This document shows, one piece after another, positions 1 through 6,451 of a stretch of DNA of 64,000 bases. The stretch's first letter is position 1. Each line of letters opens with the position of its first letter. The stretch is taken from contig QCIY01000001.1 of NCBI GenBank assembly GCA_003216415.1, positions 186,001 through 250,000 on the forward strand. The letters run 5' to 3'. Source of the DNA: Prochlorococcus sp. AG-402-O16. GTDB taxonomy: Bacteria; Cyanobacteriota; Cyanobacteriia; PCC-6307; Cyanobiaceae. The translations under genes were made by a program, and so were the position numbers. The notes beneath the pieces are model-generated. The model was not told the DNA's origin and did not search any database. It worked only from the letters and a program-made list of their open reading frames with translations.

Positions 1-108
1 CAACGCTTAGGATATGACTTTTCAGGAGATGATCTCTTAAGATTTAATGGACAAAAAGTTGATAAAGTTACCGTAAGGAAGGTAGATCATCCAGGCGAAT
101 ACCACTAA
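1..108 (+). CDS. C-terminal fragment of an unidentified small protein
   Basis: The reading frame is open from the first base and ends with TAA at 106-108, giving 35 residues with no start inside the window. The visible end begins RLGYDFSGDDLLRF and finishes in a charged tail, VDHPGEYH. The pattern of a Gly, an aromatic residue, a Ser and paired acids before a hydrophobic helix end is reminiscent of the end of Nif11-type small leader-like proteins, but this is a weak resemblance. It ends one base before the stop of the convergent gene at 110-595. Function unknown. Confidence 0.5.
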   Translation, partial: QRLGYDFSGDDLLRFNGQKVDKVTVRKVDHPGEYH

Positions 109-109
109 T

Positions 110-595
110 TTAAGACTTACCCCATATTGCAAGCCCTCCGCCCCTTCCTCGAGCACATAACCAATTATCTTTAGTACTAATTCCTACAAGTGAGAAAAAA
201 GGCATTTTTTTATCTTCAGGTTTTTTTAATTCCTTATTAAATATTGGAAAATTACTAATACTAATTTTCAATCCTTTAAAATAAAAAAACAACAAAGGTC
301 TAAGCCCTTTTAATTCTGCGCTACCTATAAAGGTAATTTTTAATAATCCGAAATTAATTGAATTTTTTATTTCATAATTTATTTGATCATCTTTATTTTT
401 ACTTTTTAATTCGAGTCTTGCCGACAATACTTGCAGAATTGAACTGGATATATTTTTGATTTCATCTGACTCCTTTCCCCATACATACTTAAACTTCCAT
501 ATTCCTAACAATTCCTCATATACTATTCCGCTACCATTTTTTTGAGAATTTTTTTCTAATAGTTTTATCTCATTTATTTCAGGAAAATGTTCCAT
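110..595 (-). CDS. Conserved cyanobacterial protein, plastid-lipid-associated (fibrillin)-like
   Basis: This is a 161-residue soluble protein with an ATG start at 595. It begins with a short helix, then LLGIWKFKYVWGKE, and has alternating beta-type stretches (GLLKITFIGSAELKG, LLFFYFKGLKISIS). It ends with NWLCARGRGGGLAIWGKS. The early 'L.G.W...' motif and the closing Gly-rich 'ARG.GGGLA.W' motif are the pattern of small cyanobacterial proteins related to PAP/fibrillin, which are lipocalin-like proteins associated with thylakoid lipids or plastoglobules. No signal peptide or membrane segment is visible. It lies beside a carotenoid enzyme, which fits a thylakoid-lipid setting but does not prove it. 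The family call is from memory of the motif pattern. Confidence 0.55.
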   Translation of the reverse strand: MEHFPEINEIKLLEKNSQKNGSGIVYEELLGIWKFKYVWGKESDEIKNISSSILQVLSARLELKSKNKDDQINYEIKNSINFGLLKITFIGSAELKGLRPLLFFYFKGLKISISNFPIFNKELKKPEDKKMPFFSLVGISTKDNWLCARGRGGGLAIWGKS

Positions 596-768
596 AATAG
601 ATTAATTCTAAAAGTCAAATAATAAGACAACTTCATAAAAAATGTTCTTAGTTAAAAAATCCCTCGAAAAATATTTCTTTGTTTCAATATATTTCTAAAA
701 AAATATTTTTTTTGGCACACATAAGGAACAACAACTCGTTATTATGTTTACATAAAGTAACTAACCCA

Positions 769-879
769 ATGGATTTTATTTCTAAAAGTCAAGGATACAT
801 ACCTCTAAAAGCAGTTCCTTACATATTTTTCCTCGCTGTTGTACTAAGTATTACAACTTCAACTAATACATTTGTTTAA
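769..879 (+). CDS. Possible small membrane protein, 36 residues
   Basis: An ATG at 769 opens a frame of 36 residues ending at TAA 877-879. It contains one hydrophobic stretch (AVPYIFFLAVVLSI) preceded by a Lys. The frame can be extended upstream to 679, but the extra residues look like untranslated AT-rich DNA. It sits 39 bases ahead of the carotenoid enzyme gene on the same strand, so it could be a leader ORF or a small membrane protein. Nothing in it identifies a function, and it may not be translated. Confidence 0.25.
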   Translation: MDFISKSQGYIPLKAVPYIFFLAVVLSITTSTNTFV

Positions 880-918
880 AACTTATCAGTTTTACAAGAA
901 GAGTAAAGTTAATATTTA

Positions 919-2448
919 ATGCGAAAATACGATGTTGTAATTGTTGGGAGTGGAATAGGGGGCTTATGTTGTGGTTCGATTCTTACTTTATCAGGCAAAA
1001 AAGTACTCATATGCGAAGCACATACTCAGCCGGGAGGTGTTGCTCACAGTTTCAAAAGAAAAGGTTACACTTTCGAATCAGGTCCTTCATTGTGGAGTGG
1101 AATAGGTAAATGGCCGACAACTAATCCCTTAGGGCAAATTCTTAAATTACTTGATGAGGAAGTTGAACTATTTCAATACAAAGGCTGGCAAGTAATTGTC
1201 CCGGAAGGCAATTTTAATCTTAATGTGGGGGAAGAACCTTTTAAACAAAAAATAAAAACTTTAAGAGGTGAAAAATCTGTTAAAGAATGGGAATCATTTA
1301 TTTCTGGAATAAAACCTCTTAGCCAAATAATAAATGAAATACCTTTACTCTCATTTTCTCCCGAATCAATAAATTTCTTAGATCTAATAAATTTAACCTC
1401 AAAATTTTTACCTAATATCAAGCAAATACCAAAAATTAATAAGGGCTTTGGGAATTTAGTAAATAATCATCTAGAGGATCCTTTTCTTAGAAATTGGGTT
1501 GATTTATTGAGCTTTTTGATAAGTGGTATGTCAATGCATGATACAAATACAGCTGCGATGGCTACTTTATTTAACGAATGGTTTGAACCAAATTCATACC
1601 TTGAATACCCTAAAGGAGGTAGTGAATCTATCGTAAAAGCCTTAATTAATGGATTTAAAAAAAATGGAGGAGAATTAATTCTCTCTTCGAGAGTAAAGAC
1701 AATTAACTTCAAAAAAAATTTAGCGACAGGTATAACTCTTAATAATGGTTCTTGTTATAGTTGTGAATCTGTTGTCGCAAATACTGATGTTTGGAATTTA
1801 AAAAAGTTAATTCCAAATGAAATTTCAAAAAAATGGAATAAAAAAGTTTTGAACCCTAATAAATGTGATTCTTTCCTTCATATACATCTAGGTTTTGATG
1901 CTGATGGTCTTGAAGATTTACCAATACATGCGATACATGTTGATGAGTGGGAAAAAGGTATAACCGCAGAAAGAAATATAGCTGTATTTTCAATCCCATC
2001 TGTTTTAGATAAAAATATGGCCCCTAAAGGGAAGCATGTTCTTCATGGATATACTCCCGCAAATGAACCTTGGGAAATTTGGGAAAACCTAAATCCAAAG
2101 GAATTAGCATATAGAAATTTGAAAGAAGAAAGATGTTCAATATTCCTTAATGCAGTGCGAAAATTCATCCCTGACATAGATGAGAGGATTGATTTAAAGC
2201 TGCTAGGAACCCCAATCACTCATAAAAAATTCACCAATACCCATTGCGGTAGTTACGGGCCTGCATTATCTGCAGCAAAAGGTCTTTTCCCAGGCTGCAA
2301 AACTCCAGTGAAAAATTTATTTACTTGCGGTGCAAGTACATTTCCAGGTATTGGAATTCCTGCAGTTTCAGCAAGTGGAGCTTACGCTGCTGAAAAAATA
2401 ATTGGTAAAAAAGAATTTAAAACTCTTCTTAAGAAAATAAATTTATGA
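919..2448 (+). CDS. Carotenoid isomerase/desaturase-family FAD oxidoreductase (CrtISO/CrtH-like)
   Basis: This 509-residue protein starts with a dinucleotide-binding motif, VVIVGSGIGGLCCGSIL, followed by an acidic residue and PGG (residues ~5-45). That is the FAD-binding start of the CrtI/CrtISO flavoprotein superfamily. The C-terminus carries the second FAD contact, LFTCGASTFPGIGIPAV, with the Gly/Pro-rich pattern typical of these enzymes. The length matches cis-to-trans carotene isomerases and phytoene-dehydrogenase-related reductases. In cyanobacteria CrtISO converts poly-cis-lycopene to the all-trans form. Several paralogues exist and the sequence alone does not separate the isomerase from a saturase or a retinol-reductase-like relative, so no symbol is given. 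The ATG start is 39 bases after a possible short ORF. Confidence 0.75.
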   Translation: MRKYDVVIVGSGIGGLCCGSILTLSGKKVLICEAHTQPGGVAHSFKRKGYTFESGPSLWSGIGKWPTTNPLGQILKLLDEEVELFQYKGWQVIVPEGNFNLNVGEEPFKQKIKTLRGEKSVKEWESFISGIKPLSQIINEIPLLSFSPESINFLDLINLTSKFLPNIKQIPKINKGFGNLVNNHLEDPFLRNWVDLLSFLISGMSMHDTNTAAMATLFNEWFEPNSYLEYPKGGSESIVKALINGFKKNGGELILSSRVKTINFKKNLATGITLNNGSCYSCESVVANTDVWNLKKLIPNEISKKWNKKVLNPNKCDSFLHIHLGFDADGLEDLPIHAIHVDEWEKGITAERNIAVFSIPSVLDKNMAPKGKHVLHGYTPANEPWEIWENLNPKELAYRNLKEERCSIFLNAVRKFIPDIDERIDLKLLGTPITHKKFTNTHCGSYGPALSAAKGLFPGCKTPVKNLFTCGASTFPGIGIPAVSASGAYAAEKIIGKKEFKTLLKKINL

Positions 2449-2563
2449 ATCAAGTTTTTTTATAACTCTACAAATACTTAGTTAAGAAATAAGAATAAAG
2501 GAAGCAAAAAAGGTCAATAATGATAATCTTTATCTGAACATAAACTTAACTTATAGCTCTTAT

Positions 2564-2767
2564 ATGTTTTTCTTATCAATTCCTCAAGCCTGGCATTTAG
2601 TTGGCACTTGGTCAGAACAACTTCCAAGCGAGTCTAATCTTATAGGAATGGGCCAAACAGAATTAATGATGACTTTACATTCAATATTTGTTCCTCTCTT
2701 ACTTGTAATTTCATATTACCTATTCAATCGACTCAATAAAAACGAATCAAAGAAAATTAAAGGATGA
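2564..2767 (+). CDS. Small membrane protein, unknown function
   Basis: A 67-residue protein with an ATG start. The N-terminal half is polar and aromatic (PQAWHLVGTWSEQLPS); the C-terminal half has one clear membrane helix (SIFVPLLLVISYYLF) followed by a Lys/Arg/Asn-rich tail ending KKIKG. By the positive-inside rule the tail is likely cytoplasmic. It lies 12 bases from the stop of the convergent gene at 2780-3070. It looks like a small picocyanobacterial membrane protein; no family recognised. Confidence 0.6.
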   Translation: MFFLSIPQAWHLVGTWSEQLPSESNLIGMGQTELMMTLHSIFVPLLLVISYYLFNRLNKNESKKIKG

Positions 2768-2779
2768 TCGTTTTAAGGC

Positions 2780-3070
2780 TTATATAGCTGAACTTCTTCT
2801 AACTACTTTTCTGCCTGTAGAAGTATCAACTCCGCTTGAATCTTTGGTTTGTGAATTAGCTTCAACATTATCAACATCACTCTTATCCATCTCTGCGCAA
2901 ACGCCTACTACCATGGCAGCCTGCATTTGATCTGGCAAATCTCCAATAGTTAATAATGCCTTTAAAACTAATTGAAGTCGGGTTTGCCGATCAATTTCTG
3001 GTCTTAATTTTTTCACAGTATTCCAAAGTTCTTGGGTAACTTCTTTTAAAAGTTCTCGATCTACAGCCAA
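2780..3070 (-). CDS. Conserved hypothetical protein, cyanobacteria-type
   Basis: A 96-residue protein with a TTG start at 3070 (first residues MAVDRELLKEVTQELW). The first 65 residues look helical and amphipathic (TRLQLVLKALLTIGDLPDQM), with a compact hydrophobic segment AAMVVGVCAEM. The last 30 are polar, rich in Ser, Asp, Thr and Asn, and probably disordered, ending VVRRSSAI. No catalytic motif or signal peptide is visible. The helical head with a variable tail suggests a small regulatory or structural protein; its function is not recognised. Confidence 0.6.
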   Translation of the reverse strand: MAVDRELLKEVTQELWNTVKKLRPEIDRQTRLQLVLKALLTIGDLPDQMQAAMVVGVCAEMDKSDVDNVEANSQTKDSSGVDTSTGRKVVRRSSAI

Positions 3071-3159
3071 ATTAAAACCTTCTTATATTTATACTAATCT
3101 AACAAAAAATTGGATCTCGTAAATAATATTAAATAAAAAGATTGTTTGTTGAAATTTTT

Positions 3160-3366
3160 CTATGCGAATACAAGTTGCATTTGTTGATGCAATTCATTCT
3201 TCTCTTGTAAAACTTCATCTTTTTCAATCTTTTTAAAGATAAAAGTTTTATAAAATTTCTTTTGAATCTTTATTGGAGTATTTTCAAACTTTTCATTTTT
3301 ACTTACTATAGAATTCCACTCTTTTGAATTAAAAGGGGCATAAGGAGAAGATGAAATAACTTTCAT
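3160..3366 (-). CDS. Hypothetical small protein with LexA-like boxes in its promoter
   Basis: A 68-residue basic, soluble protein with an ATG start at 3366. It begins MKVISSSPYAPFNSKEWNS; the middle and C-terminal parts are Lys-rich and helical (EKDEVLQEKNELHQQMQL). No known domain is recognised. Its notable feature is the upstream DNA at 3375-3408, where two near-palindromic AGTAC-type sites resemble the cyanobacterial LexA (SOS) box. If those sites work, this would be a DNA-damage-induced protein. That is inference from the promoter, not from the protein. Confidence 0.5.
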   Translation of the reverse strand: MKVISSSPYAPFNSKEWNSIVSKNEKFENTPIKIQKKFYKTFIFKKIEKDEVLQEKNELHQQMQLVFA

Positions 3367-3374
3367 GGTTTAAT

Positions 3375-3408
3375 AATACATATGTACCAATACTAGTACA
3401 TATCTACT
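3375..3408 (-). promoter_or_regulatory. Pair of LexA-like operator sites
   Basis: Reading the plus strand, AATACATATGTACC lies at 3375-3388 and AGTACATATCTACT at 3395-3408, with centres 20 bases apart. Each differs at one position from the form RGTAC-N3-DGTWC that I recall as the cyanobacterial LexA consensus. They begin nine bases upstream of the minus-strand ATG at 3366. On the minus strand a -10-like CATTAT/TATAGT lies just upstream of the second site, so a repressor bound here would cover the promoter start. No binding data; recognised by eye. Confidence 0.4.
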
Positions 3409-3663
3409 ATAATGCAACATCCTTTTTTTTATTTTTCTTTCAAACGTCTTCGGGAGGTAATTTAATTTTTTTATCTAATTTATTGGACTTATAAGTTTCA
3501 TAAATGAGTGATCGTATAATACATTACTTATTGGTGCCTTTTTTTAGTGTCCTAAGACTTTTATTGCTAAAAACCTTTTAAAAAAGAGAATTTGTTGAAA
3601 TAAACATTGACAAGATATTTTTAATCGTCGTTCCTATAAGAGTATTAGTAATTTGATATTTAA

Positions 3664-3972
3664 ATGCTTCTGAGTAATCAAAAAAGACTAAAGATTCACG
3701 GAATAATCAAAAGAATTGCGCAAGATAAATCAATTTCATTAGAAGAGAGAATATATGTTGAGAAATTTGCAAAGCACAATTCGACAATTTCTCTTTGGTT
3801 AAAGAAAGCTAACAGTTTTAGGAGGCATGGCTTAAAAAAAGATGATGGAATTGATAACCTCTTACAATCACTTGGGATAGATGGAATCGACAAAGAAAAT
3901 CATTTCAACCCAAATGAAGATGATATATCTGACTGGTTTGGAGGTGCGCCTGGTTGGTTAAGAAGAAGTTAG
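3664..3972 (+). CDS. Conserved hypothetical protein
   Basis: A 102-residue soluble protein with an ATG start, rich in Lys, Ile and Asp. It has a helical N-terminal half (RLKIHGIIKRIAQ, LEERIYVEKFAKH), a basic middle (RRHGLKKDD) and an acidic segment ending DWFGGAPGWLRRS. The closing WFGGAP.W motif looks conserved rather than random. There is no signal peptide or membrane helix. It is preceded by about 300 bases without a clear gene. Its function is not recognised; it is probably restricted to marine picocyanobacteria. Confidence 0.55.
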   Translation: MLLSNQKRLKIHGIIKRIAQDKSISLEERIYVEKFAKHNSTISLWLKKANSFRRHGLKKDDGIDNLLQSLGIDGIDKENHFNPNEDDISDWFGGAPGWLRRS

Positions 3973-3984
3973 GAAATTATATAT

Positions 3985-4098
3985 TCAAATTAACCAGGCT
4001 GTTTTACACAAGTATATGCTCGCTAAAAATATTAACATCCAAAAAATCCATGGTAAAAATTTAATAGGAACTAAATATTTTTTTGAAAAGGTTTTCAT
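3985..4098 (-). CDS. Possible small membrane protein, 37 residues
   Basis: The minus-strand frame from ATG at 4098 to TGA at 3985 encodes 37 residues. A basic head (MKTFSKKYLVPIKF) is followed by one strong membrane helix (PWIFWMLIFLASIYLC) and a short tail ending KTAWLI. The basic-then-hydrophobic layout is typical of a real single-helix microprotein, in an otherwise empty stretch. No family recognised. Confidence 0.4.
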   Translation of the reverse strand: MKTFSKKYLVPIKFLPWIFWMLIFLASIYLCKTAWLI

Positions 4099-4246
4099 CT
4101 AGATTTTTATTTTAGATTATTACTTCCTTACTCTTTTTGAAAATAGGTTTAATTGCTCTATATTAAAGAGAAAATAATATATGAATATTGAATGATACTA
4201 GATCACTCAAAGTCTATAAAAAATAATCAACCATAATTATCAATAT

Positions 4247-4387
4247 CTAAGCAACTTTATTTTTAATTTCAGTTAAAAAATTTACTATTTTTGCGTCGCT
4301 CTTTTCTGAATCATTCCAATATTTTATAAGTCTTTCTAATTCATCAATCCTCTTTTTCGCATTTGCAATCTTTTCAGTTGTTTTCAT
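4247..4387 (-). CDS. Small coiled-coil-type protein, 46 residues
   Basis: An ATG at 4387 opens 46 codons ending at TAG 4247-4249. The residues are highly charged and helical, with heptad-like spacing: KKRIDELERLIKYWNDSEKS, followed by KIVNFLTEIKNK. This composition is unlike the translation of random AT-rich DNA, which supports a real small gene. It could act as a small dimerising adaptor; no function can be assigned. It lies about 150 bases from the start of the divergent oxidase gene. Confidence 0.5.
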   Translation of the reverse strand: MKTTEKIANAKKRIDELERLIKYWNDSEKSDAKIVNFLTEIKNKVA

Positions 4388-4541
4388 ATAAAGTTTTTAT
4401 CTATCCAATTAATGCATGAAAAAAAAATATTTCAATGGAAGGTATCATTTCAGGCTTGAAATATTAATTTTTGGTTAATTATTTAAATAATATATAGATC
4501 TCCTACAAATAAGTAATTATACTTAAAGAAAAGTGAACTTT

Positions 4542-5051
4542 ATGAAGAAAATTAATTCTTTCATTTTAAATATCACTGTCAATTTCTTAGACTTCATATA
4601 TTTTGGTAGGAATTTGCAAAGATTCTGGGTTTTAGAAGTTATAGCCAGATCACCTTATTTTGCATTTCTTTCAGTTCTCCATTTTAAAGAATCCCTCGGA
4701 ATTAAAAATGATAAAACAATGTTTTTAATGAAAGAACATTTTTATCAAGCTATTAACGAAACTGAGCATCTTAAAGAAATGGAAAAAAGAGGAGGAGATA
4801 AGTTTTGGATTGATAGATTTTTTGCAAGACACCTTGTACTTGTCTATTACTGGATCATGGTTTTTTATTATTTTTTCTCTCCAGCCAATGCTTATGATGT
4901 CAACATAAAAATAGAAGAGCATGCTTTTAAAACTTATTCAAAATATTTAAAAGACAATCCAAATGACCAAAAAATTAAAGAAATTGCCCAAGATGAATTA
5001 AATCATGTTCAAGAACTTAACCAAGCTTTGTCAATGCTAACTTCAGTTTAA
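4542..5051 (+). CDS. ptox: Plastid terminal oxidase (alternative oxidase family, plastoquinol oxidase)
   Basis: This is a di-iron carboxylate quinol oxidase that would pass electrons from plastoquinol to oxygen in the thylakoid membrane, relieving over-reduction. From the ATG at 4542 (preferred to an upstream in-frame GTG at 4533) it is 169 residues, short for the family. All six expected metal ligands can be placed: Glu32 in RFWVLEVIARSP, Glu73 and His76 in NETEHL, Glu125 in IEEHA, and Glu152 and His155 in DELNHV. The hydrophobic segments SPYFAFLSVLHF and LVLVYYWIMVFYYFF match the membrane-bound half. The 3' end overlaps the convergent gene by four bases. High-light Prochlorococcus are known to carry a PTOX gene. 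Confidence 0.85.
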   Translation: MKKINSFILNITVNFLDFIYFGRNLQRFWVLEVIARSPYFAFLSVLHFKESLGIKNDKTMFLMKEHFYQAINETEHLKEMEKRGGDKFWIDRFFARHLVLVYYWIMVFYYFFSPANAYDVNIKIEEHAFKTYSKYLKDNPNDQKIKEIAQDELNHVQELNQALSMLTSV

Positions 5052-5497
5052 ATTAGCACTGAAAAATCTATTAGCAGTATTGAGATCATTACTAAGGAAG
5101 CTATAAATCCAAGGCCAATCATTGATAAGACATAGCCTTTTTTTCTAGGCAATTTATAAAAAGATAATACAATTACCAAGATCATCATTAAAGAGAAAAA
5201 AATTATAATTTTTTCATTAACTAAATTAAGATGCAGAACTAAATTTGTTTCTTCAAAATATTTTAGAAATTTTGATAAAAATAATTCTCCCTCTATTTTC
5301 TTGAAATAGTCGACAGCGCTTATAAACGCAGAACCTAATAAAGATAATGCAACAAGAGTAGTAACTGGTTTTGTTAATCTATTAAGTGTTCTGTTAAAAC
5401 TCACTAATAAAATAAAAATAAATAAAGACGTAACAAGAGGTATTAAAGGTATAAAAATTGATGTATTTATAAAGTTCGCCACGGATAAAATTAGCAA
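5048..5497 (-). CDS. Four-helix membrane protein, weakly NDH-1 subunit-like
   Basis: This 149-residue hydrophobic protein starts at TTG 5497; no in-frame ATG is near. Membrane helices are visible at about residues 13-33 (FIPLIPLVTSLFIFILLVSF), 44-62, 95-112 (IIIFFSLMMILVIVLSF) and 121-147. The pattern of IPLIP..TSL.I followed by a short loop and another helix recalls the N-terminal end of NdhF/NuoL-type proton-pumping subunits, but the protein is far too short for one. It is convergent with, and overlaps by four bases, the plastoquinol oxidase gene. No firm function. Confidence 0.5.
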   Translation of the reverse strand: MLILSVANFINTSIFIPLIPLVTSLFIFILLVSFNRTLNRLTKPVTTLVALSLLGSAFISAVDYFKKIEGELFLSKFLKYFEETNLVLHLNLVNEKIIIFFSLMMILVIVLSFYKLPRKKGYVLSMIGLGFIASLVMISILLIDFSVLI

Positions 5498-5526
5498 CTA
5501 ACTTAAAATTTTATATTATTTTGAGG

Positions 5527-5553
5527 CCTTATTTTATTAAGTAAGGTTTTTTT
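5527..5553 (+). terminator. Putative intrinsic terminator
   Basis: CCTTA (5527-5531) can pair with TAAGG (5542-5546), extendable with G-T wobbles, and is followed by seven T residues at 5547-5553. The hairpin is short, so strength is uncertain. On the plus strand it would end a transcript running from the oxidase gene through the antisense of the membrane-protein gene. Confidence 0.4.
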
Positions 5554-5630
5554 AAAATCTTATATGTAATTAGTACCTATTGCATTCTGTGTAATTTGAT
5601 ACCAAAATTTAATTAGTATTGATAAATAAA

Positions 5631-5732
5631 ATGTTAGCTATTTCTGAAATTATTATTGCAAGTGTTATCTTTTTAGGAATTGTATATTGGGAAGTTAAAT
5701 TCCTATACACCAAAACGACAATAGCAAAATAA
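5631..5732 (+). CDS. Single-helix microprotein, 33 residues
   Basis: From ATG 5631 to TAA 5730-5732 the frame encodes 33 residues: MLAISEIIIASVIFLGIVYW and then a basic tail, EVKFLYTKTTIAK. One membrane helix followed by Lys residues indicates N-out, C-in topology. Its size and shape resemble small photosystem or cytochrome b6f subunits, but it matches none that I know. It stands alone between spacers on an AT-rich stretch. Confidence 0.45.
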   Translation: MLAISEIIIASVIFLGIVYWEVKFLYTKTTIAK

Positions 5733-5849
5733 CTTTTACTAAAAAAAGAAGAATTAAAAACGAACAAATTTTAAATAAAATTTAAGAATTTAAATTGACA
5801 AAAAAAGCTCTGAATATGAGAGAATAAACACAAATATTCTTTTCCTCTA

Positions 5850-5987
5850 ATGAGCGAAGCCCAAAATCCTAATACAAACTCAACTCAGCAACAGCAACAG
5901 CAACAGCAACAATCTTATTCAGACAGCAAAATCAATTCTGCTGAGAGCGAAAGGCTTTATCTAGAGATGAAAGAGGCTTGGCTCTAA
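5850..5987 (+). CDS. Polyglutamine-containing miniprotein, 45 residues
   Basis: ATG 5850 to TAA 5985-5987 encodes 45 residues. An Asn/Ser-rich head (MSEAQNPNTNST) is followed by nine consecutive Gln and then SYSDSKINSAESERLYLEMK, ending EAWL. The C-terminal part is an amphipathic helix likely to be the conserved portion. There is no membrane segment. A TTGACA at 5795-5800 may be the -35 element of its promoter, although the -10 spacing is not ideal. Function unknown. Confidence 0.5.
   Translation: MSEAQNPNTNSTQQQQQQQQQSYSDSKINSAESERLYLEMKEAWL
5886..5912 (+). repeat. CAG/CAA trinucleotide repeat (nine Gln codons)
   Basis: Nine glutamine codons run in a row, mostly as a CAGCAA hexamer repeated four times, followed by a final CAA. 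It lies inside the 45-residue miniprotein gene and could vary in length by slippage. Confidence 0.9.
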
Positions 5988-6088
5988 ATTTAATTCTTGC
6001 TTTAAACCTACTAATAGATAATTTGTAAATATCCTTTTTTTAATTTTGAAGTAATTAATACTTTTTTATTATTTATATCCTTTAAATT

Positions 6089-6244
6089 TTGTCTAACAAC
6101 AAAAGGATTTTGTTTAGGAAGCTAAAGCAGTTAGAAAGAATTAACGGAAGAATTGCAATGGGAGGTTTGATTTATTTAGTTTTTACAAAATTAGTTTCTA
6201 GCCGAACAGACATATTAGACCAGCTTAAATCTTACTTAATTTAA
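6089..6244 (+). CDS. Short HLIP-like (Lhc-motif) protein
   Basis: The frame is open after a stop at 6083-6085. It can start at TTG 6089 (51 residues) or TTG 6110, and ends at TAA 6242-6244. It contains ERINGRIAMGGLIYLVF, which carries the E-x-x-N-G-R-x-A-M signature of the chlorophyll-binding helix in high-light-inducible and Lhc proteins. A basic head (KRILFRKLKQL) precedes it and a short polar tail follows. HLIPs bind chlorophyll and carotenoid and protect photosystems under stress. No ATG start exists, so either TTG is used or the gene is decaying. It lies close to the plastoquinol oxidase gene. Confidence 0.55.
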   Translation: MSNNKRILFRKLKQLERINGRIAMGGLIYLVFTKLVSSRTDILDQLKSYLI

Positions 6245-6261
6245 AAAATGAGTTCCAAATC

Positions 6262-6354
6262 TTATCCAGGAATATTTCTCTCTATGTAAGCGTCAGTTAA
6301 AGCTAAAATTAAACCTAATAATGTTGAAAATATAGCAATTTCAGTAGATTCCAT
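6262..6354 (-). CDS. Single-helix microprotein, 30 residues
   Basis: Minus-strand ATG at 6354 to TAA at 6262 encodes 30 residues, MESTEIAIFSTLLGLILALT followed by DAYIERNIPG. The acidic head, single membrane helix and short polar tail resemble very small photosystem subunits in overall shape, but no specific match is recognised. It is convergent with the HLIP-like gene, 17 bases away. Confidence 0.45.
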   Translation of the reverse strand: MESTEIAIFSTLLGLILALTDAYIERNIPG

Positions 6355-6423
6355 TTTATTTTTAAATTAACTCTATTTTGCAAATTAATTCAAATTCTGG
6401 CAACAAAACTAATATTTAACTAT

Positions 6424-6437
6424 AGTACACATATACT
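6424..6437 (+). promoter_or_regulatory. LexA-like operator upstream of the DUF3104 gene
   Basis: AGTACACATATACT is an imperfect palindrome of the form AGTAC-N3-TRTACT, one mismatch from the cyanobacterial LexA box as I recall it. It overlaps a -10-like TATAGT at 6421-6426 and ends 14 bases before the start codon at 6452. Placement over the core promoter would suit a repressor site. It resembles the pair at 3375-3408. Confidence 0.4.
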
Positions 6438-6451
6438 ATCAACTATTTATT

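Noticed and set aside
679-768. An N-terminal extension of the small frame ending at 879
   Set aside because: The added residues have no conserved character and the internal ATG at 769 gives a more coherent membrane microprotein.
1173-1712. Antisense frames inside the carotenoid enzyme gene, and similar ones inside psbB, pcrA, metK, chlD and others
   Set aside because: They lie opposite recognised genes, lack family features and follow the codon bias of the sense strand.
3386-3399. A possible NtcA site (GTA...TAC) in the 3375-3408 region
   Set aside because: The gap between GTA and TAC is ten bases rather than the eight required, and the AGTAC palindromes explain the pattern better.
3504-3581. 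A 25-codon plus-strand frame (MSDRIIHYLLVPFF...) in the spacer before 3664
   Set aside because: Too short, no ribosome-binding site seen, and composition could arise by chance in AT-rich DNA.
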